Below the pieces are notes generated by a model, which did no database searches, had not been told where the DNA came from, and saw only the letters and a program-made list of their open reading frames with translations. Positions 58,256-64,000 of a stretch of DNA of 64,000 nucleotides are shown here, piece by piece; position 1 is the stretch's first letter, and the number at the start of each line of letters is the position of its first letter. A program made the position numbers and the translations under genes. This DNA comes from Polaromonas sp. 39-63-25 (GTDB taxonomy: Bacteria > Pseudomonadota > Gammaproteobacteria > Burkholderiales > Burkholderiaceae_C): contig NZ_NCJH01000001.1 in the NCBI RefSeq assembly GCF_002278925.1, positions 310,001 to 374,000 of the forward strand, read 5' to 3'.

Positions 58256-58370
58256 TGAAAAGCGTAGCGGGCGTCAGGCTAGGCGCACGGAGCGCAGCAA
58301 CCGGAACGTACTTCAGGTACGTGAGGATGGCGAGCACTGCCCGCGCCTCGATCACGCCTGCGCAGTAGCT
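58256..58370. repeat. palindrome-rich insert between iscA and hscB
   Basis: 136-base gap in an otherwise tight operon (19-35-base gaps, apart from 98 bases after iscR). It holds CGTAC/GTACG around TTCAG (58307-58321) and GC-rich flanks beginning AGCGTAGCGGGCGTC and ending CCTGCGCAGTAGC. It has the look of a small intergenic repeat, but only one copy was found in the window. Confidence 0.35.
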
Positions 58371-58694
58371 TCACACCCGAAAAGATTCGCCGCACCCACA
58401 GCGGTCACGCTCATTGGGATTGATGAACTTGAAACCCTCATTGAGGCCTTCACGCACGAAGTCGAGCTGGGTGCCGTCGATGTAAGCCATGCTTTTCGGG
58501 TCCACCAGCACCTTCACACCGTTGTCTTCAAACACCACGTCTTCAGGCGCTATCTCGTCGGCATATTCGAGTTTGTAAGCCAGGCCGGAGCAGCCGGTGG
58601 TTCTGACGCCCAGGCGAACACCCACGCCCTTGCCGCGTTTGGCCATGTAGCGGGTGACGTGACGTGCTGCGGCGTCGGTGAGGGTAACGGACAT
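58371..58694 (-). CDS. iscA: iron-sulfur assembly protein IscA
   Basis: 107 residues of the HesB family. The three cluster cysteines are in TTGCSGLAY and the C-terminal CGCGESF. It is an A-type carrier delivering clusters to target enzymes. It is 25 bases after iscU. Confidence 0.97.
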   Translation of the reverse strand: MSVTLTDAAARHVTRYMAKRGKGVGVRLGVRTTGCSGLAYKLEYADEIAPEDVVFEDNGVKVLVDPKSMAYIDGTQLDFVREGLNEGFKFINPNERDRCGCGESFRV

Positions 58695-58719
58695 GGAAAG
58701 CTTCGCAGGTCAATAAAGG

Positions 58720-59106
58720 TTAATGGGCGTGCTTCAGCTTGTAGTCGCTGACGGCCGCCTTGATGGCGTCTTCGGCGAGGATGGAGCAATGGATTTTCAC
58801 CGGCGGCAGGGCCAGTTCTTCGGCAATGGCGCTGTTCTTGATGCTTGCCGCTTCGTCCAGGGTCTTGCCCTTGACCCACTCGGTCACGAGTGAACTCGAC
58901 GCAATCGCCGAGCCGCAGCCGTAGGTCTTGAAACGCGCGTCTTCAATCACGCCCGTCAGCGGGTTGACCTTGATCTGCAGCTTCATGACGTCGCCGCAGG
59001 CCGGTGCACCGACCATGCCGGTGCCTACCGTGTCGTCGCCCTTTTCAAACGAGCCGACGTTGCGGGGGTTTTCATAGTGGTCCACCACTTTTTCGCTGTA
59101 TGCCAT
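58720..59106 (-). CDS. iscU: iron-sulfur scaffold protein IscU
   Basis: 128 residues from the ATG at 59106 with GAGG upstream. Cysteines in GAPACGDVMKL (with the stabilising Asp), FKTYGCGSAIASSS and VKIHCSILAEDAI. The LPPVK motif recognised by HscA is present (ALPPVKIHC). It receives sulfur from IscS. Confidence 0.98.
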   Translation of the reverse strand: MAYSEKVVDHYENPRNVGSFEKGDDTVGTGMVGAPACGDVMKLQIKVNPLTGVIEDARFKTYGCGSAIASSSLVTEWVKGKTLDEAASIKNSAIAEELALPPVKIHCSILAEDAIKAAVSDYKLKHAH

Positions 59107-59137
59107 TTTGTTTACCTCTTCAAGCTGTTTGCGCTGC

Positions 59138-60355
59138 TTAGTGAGCAGCCCACTGGATGGTGGACAGATCCACGCCATCCTTGAACATTTCCCAGAGTGG
59201 CGACAGGTCACGCAGTTTGGCGACATTTTCCTTGATCGTCGCGACGGCGTAATCAATCTCTTCTTCGGTGGTCCAGCGGCCTATGGTCATGCGCAGGCTG
59301 CTGTGGGCCAGTTCGTCGCTGCGGCCCAGGGCGCGCAGCACATAGCTGGGCTCGAGGCTGGCCGAAGTACAGGCCGAACCACTGGACACTGCCAGGCCCT
59401 TGATGCCCATGATCAGGGACTCACCCTCGACATAGTTGAAACTCATGTTGAGGTTGTGCGGCACACGCTTGTCGGCATGGCCATTAAGGAAGACCTCTTC
59501 CACGTCTTTCAGACCCGCCAGCATGCGCTCATGCAGGGCACGGATACGCTGGTTTTCGTCGTGCATTTCCGCCCTGGCAATGCGGTAGGCCTCGCCCATG
59601 CCCACACACTGGTGCGTCGGCAAGGTGCCGGACCGCATGCCGCGCTCGTGGCCGCCACCGTGCATCTGTGCCTCCAGCCGCACGCGCGGCTTGCGCCGCA
59701 CATACAGCGCGCCTATGCCTTTGGGACCGTAGGTCTTGTGCGAGGTCAGGCTCATCAGGTCGACCGGCAAGGTCGCAAGATCGATATCCACCCGGCCGGT
59801 GGCCTGCGCCGCGTCCACATGGAAAATGATGCCTTTTTCGCGGCACAGGGCGCCAATCTCGGGGATGTCCTGGATGACGCCAATCTCGTTGTTGACGAAC
59901 ATGACGCTGACAATGATGGTGTCGGGGCGGATCGCCGCCTTCAGCACCTCCAGGTCGAGCAGGCCATCGGCCTGCACGTCGAGGTAGGTCACCTCAAACC
60001 CCTGGCGCTCCAGCTCGCGGCAGGTGTCGAGCACGGCCTTGTGCTCGGTCTTGACCGTGATCAGGTGTTTGCCTTTGGACTTGTAGAAATGCGCGGCGCC
60101 CTTGAGCGCCAGGTTGTTGGACTCGGTCGCACCGCTGGTCCAGACGATCTCGCGCGGGTCGGCACCGATCAGCTCGGCCACCTGCTCGCGGGCTTTTTCC
60201 ACGGCGGCTTCGGCCTCCCAGCCCCAGGCATGGCTGCGCGAAGCGGGATTGCCGAAATGCTCGCGCAACCAGGGAATCATGGCGTCCACCACCCGCGGGT
60301 CACACGGGTTCGTGGCGCTGTAGTCCATGTAAATGGGGAAGTGTGGGGTTTCCAT
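59138..60355 (-). CDS. iscS: cysteine desulfurase IscS
   Basis: 405 residues. The PLP Lys is in [16 protein letters not shown]; the mobile catalytic Cys loop is [27 protein letters not shown] holds the cofactor Asp. It provides sulfur for clusters and thiolated tRNA. It is 98 bases after iscR and 31 before iscU. Confidence 0.98.
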   Translation of the reverse strand: METPHFPIYMDYSATNPCDPRVVDAMIPWLREHFGNPASRSHAWGWEAEAAVEKAREQVAELIGADPREIVWTSGATESNNLALKGAAHFYKSKGKHLITVKTEHKAVLDTCRELERQGFEVTYLDVQADGLLDLEVLKAAIRPDTIIVSVMFVNNEIGVIQDIPEIGALCREKGIIFHVDAAQATGRVDIDLATLPVDLMSLTSHKTYGPKGIGALYVRRKPRVRLEAQMHGGGHERGMRSGTLPTHQCVGMGEAYRIARAEMHDENQRIRALHERMLAGLKDVEEVFLNGHADKRVPHNLNMSFNYVEGESLIMGIKGLAVSSGSACTSASLEPSYVLRALGRSDELAHSSLRMTIGRWTTEEEIDYAVATIKENVAKLRDLSPLWEMFKDGVDLSTIQWAAH

Positions 60356-60453
60356 GTGGCTAGCTTTTTATTTCAGGGCTGGCTGGCAGCATCAAAAAAT
60401 GGACGGCAGTCTCCGGCAATCGGGCCCTCGCAGGCCAGCAAGACCAGGACCGC

Positions 60454-60996
60454 TCAGGACTTCGAAAACGCGTTGCCCAGGGCAAACACCGAATTGGGCG
60501 CATTGACGCGCATCGGCTTGGCCACGGGCGCGGTGAAGATGGCTTTCTTCATCATGGGTGTATTTTCAACCACCACCCCTTTGGCCAGCTGGTCGTCGAC
60601 CAGCTTTTGCAGGGTCACGGAGTCGAGAAATTCCACCATGCGGCTGTTCAGCGAGGCCCACAATTCGTGCGTCATGCAGCGGCCACCGTCACCGAGACAG
60701 TTTTCCTTGCCGCCACACTGTGTCGAGTCGATGGGTTCGTCCACCGACACAATGATGTCGGCCACGGTGATGTCAGCCGCCTTGCGGCCCAGCGTATAAC
60801 CGCCGCCGGGGCCACGGGTGGACTCGACGAGTTCATGGCGGCGCAGTTTACCGAACAGCTGCTCAAGGTAGGACAGCGAAATCTGCTGGCGCTGGCTGAT
60901 GGCGGCCAGGGTAACGGGGCCGTTGTTCTGGCGCAGGGCCAAGTCAATCATCGCGGTGACCGCAAAGCGGCCTTTGGTCGTGAGGCGCATTTTCAA
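60454..60996 (-). CDS. iscR: iron-sulfur cluster regulator IscR
   Basis: 180 residues of the Rrf2 family. N-terminal winged helix (MRLTTKGRFAVTAMIDLAL) and three cluster cysteines in CGGKENCLGDGGRCMTHELW. With a [2Fe-2S] cluster it represses the isc operon. A site very close to the E. coli type 1 IscR consensus lies 128 bases upstream (61124-61148), so autorepression is likely. Confidence 0.97.
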   Translation of the reverse strand: MKMRLTTKGRFAVTAMIDLALRQNNGPVTLAAISQRQQISLSYLEQLFGKLRRHELVESTRGPGGGYTLGRKAADITVADIIVSVDEPIDSTQCGGKENCLGDGGRCMTHELWASLNSRMVEFLDSVTLQKLVDDQLAKGVVVENTPMMKKAIFTAPVAKPMRVNAPNSVFALGNAFSKS

Positions 60997-61123
60997 GCTC
61001 CTTAAAAGTTGGCTTGACTGTCGTTTGGCTCACCCTGTCAGCTTGTGGCTTGACAGGGAACTTTTTCTCCACCCGCCCCGGCCTGTTGGCCTGATCGGCT
61101 GCAGGGCTTTTGTTGTTCTGTTT

Positions 61124-61148
61124 GTTCCTGACTATTTTCGTCAAGTAT
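61124..61148 (-). promoter_or_regulatory. IscR type 1 operator and isc promoter
   Basis: Minus strand ATACTTGACGAAA then ATAGTCAGGAAC. 22 of 25 bases fit the E. coli type 1 pattern ATASYYGACTRWWW-YAGTCRRSTAT. A TATACT -10 box (61149-61144) overlaps its upstream edge, the arrangement expected for repression. The -35 region is weak (TGAATC). Confidence 0.7.
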
Positions 61149-61255
61149 AGCACAGAAGCCCGACCGATTCACTCGTCATTGTACCGCTCGAGCCTATTTG
61201 TCCAAGACAAACAGAGCGAAATTCGTGACGAAAGTCCTGCTTCCGCGCTTCGCCC

Positions 61256-63358
61256 TCAACCCGCCACCGGCGGCACATTGTCCACACCCGGCGCGCCAAA
61301 CGCCTGCGCCTTGAGCACATGCAACTGGTCCCGGACGCTGGCCGCCCTTTCGAACTCCAGGTTTTTGGCGTGTTCGATCATCTGTTTTTCCAGCCGCTTG
61401 ATTTCGCGAGCAATGTCTTTCTCGCTCATGTCCTCCACAAGGGCCTTCTGCAGTTCGAGCTTTTCCGCTTCCTTGCCGGATTTCTCGCTGTAGACGCCGT
61501 CGATCAGGTCCTTGATGCGTTTGACGATGCTGCGCGGCGTGATCCCGTGTTCGAGGTTGAAAGCAATCTGTTTGTTCCGGCGGCGTTCGGTCTCATCCAT
61601 CGCCTTTCTCATGGAGTCGGTGATGCGGTCCGCATACAGGATGGCCTGGCCGTTGAGGTTGCGCGCTGCCCGGCCTATGGTCTGGATCAGGCTGCGCTCG
61701 GCACGCAGGAACCCTTCCTTGTCGGCGTCCAGGATGGCGACCAGGCTGACCTCGGGAATGTCCAGGCCTTCGCGCAGCAAATTGATGCCAACCAGCACGT
61801 CGAAGGTGCCCAGGCGCAAATCGCGCAGGATTTCCACGCGTTCGACGGTGTCCACGTCGCTGTGCAGGTAACGCACCTTGACGCCGTTGTCGGTCAGGTA
61901 GTCGGTCAGCTGCTCGGCCATGCGTTTGGTCAGGGTGGTGATCAGCACCCGCTCATTCTTGTCGACACGGATGCGGATTTCCTGCAACACGTCGTCGACC
62001 TGGTGGGTGGCCGGCCGCACTTCGACCTCGGGGTCCACCAGCCCGGTGGGCCGCACCACCTGCTCCACCACCTTGCCGGCATGCTGCTGCTCGTAAGCCG
62101 CCGGCGTGGCCGACACAAAAATGGCCTGCCGCATCTTGGTCTCGAACTCCTCGAACTTCAGCGGCCGGTTGTCCAGCGCGCTGGGCAGGCGAAAACCGTA
62201 TTCGACCAGCGTGGTCTTGCGCGAGCGGTCGCCGTTGTACATGGCGTTGAGCTGGCCGATCATCACGTGGCTCTCGTCGAGAAACATGATCGCGTCTTTG
62301 GGCAGGTAGTCGCACAGCGTCGAGGGCGGCGAGCCCGGCGGCGCACCGCTCAGGTGACGCGTGTAGTTCTCGATACCCTTGCAGTGGCCGATTTCGCTGA
62401 GCATCTCCAGGTCGAAGCGCGTGCGCTGCTCGATGCGTTGCGCCTCGACCAGCTTGCCGTCGCCGACAAATTGCTTGACGCGCTCGGACAGTTCGAGCTT
62501 GATGGTTTCGACCGCGGCCATGACCTTGTCGCGCGGCGTGACGTAGTGGCTTTTCGGGTAGACCACAAAACGCGGCACCTTCTGGCGGATGCGCCCGGTC
62601 AACGGGTCGAACAGCTGCAACGACTCGATCTCGTCGTCGAACAACTCGATGCGTATCGCCAGCTCGGAATGCTCCGCCGGAAAAACGTCGATCACGTCGC
62701 CACGCACGCGGAAGGTGCCGCGCGCAAAGTCCTGGTCGTTGCGCGCGTACTGCATGCGTATCAGGCGCGAGATCACGTCGCGCTGGTTCATCTTGTCGCC
62801 GGCGCGCGCGATGAAACGCATCTGGGTGTAGTCCTCGGGCGCGCCAATGCCGTAAATCGCGCTGACCGTCGCCACGATGATGGTGTCGCGCCGCTCCAGC
62901 ACACTTTTGGTCGCCGACAGGCGCATCTGCTCGATGTGTTCGTTGATCGCCGAATCTTTCTCGATGAACAGGTCGCGCTGGGGCACATAGGCCTCGGGCT
63001 GGTAGTAGTCGTAATAACTGACGAAATACTCGACCGCATTTTTCGGGAAAAACTCGCGGAACTCGCTGTACAGCTGCGCCGCCAGCGTCTTGTTGGGCGC
63101 AAACACGATGGCCGGCCGCCCCATCCGGGCGATCACATTGGCCATGGTGAAGGTTTTGCCCGAGCCGGTCACACCGAGCAGGGTCTGAAACACCTCACCA
63201 TCGTTGAGGCCCTCGACAAGTTGCTCAATGGCCACCGGCTGGTCACCGGCCGGCGGGTAAGGCATGAAAAGCTCGAACGGCGAGTCCGGAAAGCGCACAT
63301 ATTGGCCGTTGGCAGGTGCTTCGCTGGACTCGGGCATGACTTCAATCAGTTCTGGCAT
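61256..63358 (-). CDS. uvrB: excinuclease ABC subunit B
   Basis: 700 residues. Walker [16 protein letters not shown], the beta-hairpin region [21 protein letters not shown]-like [11 protein letters not shown], helicase motifs [14 protein letters not shown] and QTIGRAARN, and a C-terminal UVR motif ([20 protein letters not shown]). It is the damage-verification helicase of nucleotide excision repair. It is divergent from the aminotransferase gene. No clear LexA box was seen in the 173-base spacer. Confidence 0.97.
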   Translation of the reverse strand: MPELIEVMPESSEAPANGQYVRFPDSPFELFMPYPPAGDQPVAIEQLVEGLNDGEVFQTLLGVTGSGKTFTMANVIARMGRPAIVFAPNKTLAAQLYSEFREFFPKNAVEYFVSYYDYYQPEAYVPQRDLFIEKDSAINEHIEQMRLSATKSVLERRDTIIVATVSAIYGIGAPEDYTQMRFIARAGDKMNQRDVISRLIRMQYARNDQDFARGTFRVRGDVIDVFPAEHSELAIRIELFDDEIESLQLFDPLTGRIRQKVPRFVVYPKSHYVTPRDKVMAAVETIKLELSERVKQFVGDGKLVEAQRIEQRTRFDLEMLSEIGHCKGIENYTRHLSGAPPGSPPSTLCDYLPKDAIMFLDESHVMIGQLNAMYNGDRSRKTTLVEYGFRLPSALDNRPLKFEEFETKMRQAIFVSATPAAYEQQHAGKVVEQVVRPTGLVDPEVEVRPATHQVDDVLQEIRIRVDKNERVLITTLTKRMAEQLTDYLTDNGVKVRYLHSDVDTVERVEILRDLRLGTFDVLVGINLLREGLDIPEVSLVAILDADKEGFLRAERSLIQTIGRAARNLNGQAILYADRITDSMRKAMDETERRRNKQIAFNLEHGITPRSIVKRIKDLIDGVYSEKSGKEAEKLELQKALVEDMSEKDIAREIKRLEKQMIEHAKNLEFERAASVRDQLHVLKAQAFGAPGVDNVPPVAG

Positions 63359-63531
63359 AAGAAACTCAATCCTGGCCCGCTAAAATCTGGGGCAACCGAA
63401 CAGAATACGACATTTGGCAGGCGGGCGTCACCTGGGGCCGCCGATCTGCCGGCTGTCTGCGTCGCAGCCGGTAAACCAGATGACGTGCCGGACCGTTTAA
63501 AAACCACAAACCACCCTTTTAGAGGATTTTC

Positions 63532-64000
63532 ATGTCGCTTTTCACCGCCGTCGAAATGGCCCCCCGTGACCCTATATTGGGCCTGAACGAGCAATTCAAT
63601 GCCGACACCAACCCGAACAAGGTCAATCTCGGCGTCGGCGTTTATTACGACGATGACGGCAAGCTGCCCCTGCTGCAGTGTGTGCAGGCCGCTGAAAAGG
63701 CCATGATGGCATCGCCCAAGCCGCGCGGCTACCTGCCCATGGACGGTGTGGCCGCGTATGACGCGGCCGTCAAGGCCCTGGTGTTCGGTCTAGAGAGCGA
63801 GCCCGTCAAAAGCGGCCGCGTGGCCACGGCCCAGGGCATAGGCGGGACCGGCGGCCTGAAAATCGGCGCCGACTTCCTGAAAAAACTCAGCCCGAACGCC
63901 AAGGTCCTGATCAGCGACCCGAGCTGGGAAAACCACCGCGCCCTGTTCGCCCAGGCCGGCTTCACCGTGGAAAGTTACCCCTACTACGACACCGCTAAAC
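63532..64000 (+). CDS. aromatic/aspartate aminotransferase, N-terminal part
   Basis: 156 residues visible, running off the right edge. FTAVEMAPRDPILGLNEQFN, VNLGVGVYYDDDGKLPLL, RGYLPMDGVAAY and TAQGIGGTGGLKIGADFL are those of the class I AspC/TyrB subgroup. It transfers amino groups between aspartate or aromatic amino acids and 2-oxoglutarate with PLP. AGAGGATTTTC precedes the ATG. AspC and TyrB cannot be separated from the fragment. Confidence 0.92.
   Translation, partial: MSLFTAVEMAPRDPILGLNEQFNADTNPNKVNLGVGVYYDDDGKLPLLQCVQAAEKAMMASPKPRGYLPMDGVAAYDAAVKALVFGLESEPVKSGRVATAQGIGGTGGLKIGADFLKKLSPNAKVLISDPSWENHRALFAQAGFTVESYPYYDTAK

Noticed and set aside
63359-63531. LexA box for uvrB
   Set aside because: No CTGT-N8-ACAG-like palindrome could be found in the spacer.
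61319-63586. 755-codon open frame antisense to uvrB
   Set aside because: Shadow of uvrB, and it would also cover the aminotransferase start.

Overview
The window is a GC-rich bacterial chromosome segment (about 60-65% G+C by eye), almost entirely housekeeping genes. Gene orders such as aceE-aceF-proteasome homologue-lpdA, rpsB-tsf-pyrH-frr-uppS-cdsA-dxr-rseP-bamA-ompH-lpxD-fabZ-lpxA-lpxB-rnhB, and iscR-S-U-A-hscB-hscA-fdx, together with PhaR and 3-hydroxybutyrate dehydrogenase, point to a betaproteobacterium of order Burkholderiales. A member of the Comamonadaceae close to Polaromonas is the best guess (inference from gene order and protein style, not from a search). There are no rRNA genes, CRISPR arrays, intact insertion sequences or prophage.

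Layout. 1-8630 is the accessory part: the start of a periplasmic sugar dehydrogenase, an NlpC/P60 hydrolase, two small exported proteins, an unrecognised 590-residue orphan gene (2902-4674), a patch of gene debris (4741-5290, including a second copy of a piece of lpdA), and a LysR regulator divergent from a cytochrome c - GST - VOC operon, followed by more debris (8232-8568). 8633-15717 is the pyruvate dehydrogenase operon with a proteasome-like peptidase gene inside it. A two-component system (15988-19216) diverges from it. 19303-25620 carries folD, a DUF4149 membrane protein, greA and carAB. 25895-41304 is a long minus-strand run covering RNA modification, RNase HII, lipid A synthesis, outer-membrane assembly, isoprenoid and phospholipid precursors and translation factors. 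41664-49935 holds dadA, NAD(P)HX repair, YggT, RNase R, tRNA-Leu, rimO and phaR. 50079-55404 has tRNA-Val, relA, a hydrolase, hydroxybutyrate dehydrogenase, a second tRNA-Val and dnaQ. 55445-60996 is the complete isc iron-sulfur assembly operon, with an IscR-type operator upstream. uvrB and the start of an aromatic/aspartate aminotransferase close the window.

The most interesting signals are non-coding or mosaic: (i) a short dispersed repeat of about 50 bp embedded in frame inside at least seven unrelated genes (aceF, DUF4149, trmH-like, lpxB, dadA, nnrD, hscB); (ii) an 88-bp GC-rich repeat present three times between genes; (iii) a five-hairpin element that has replaced the last membrane helix of RseP; (iv) RNase R with no canonical start codon for its conserved N-terminus; (v) a proteasome homologue inside the pyruvate dehydrogenase operon; (vi) a long inverted repeat in the carAB leader; (vii) the 590-residue orphan.
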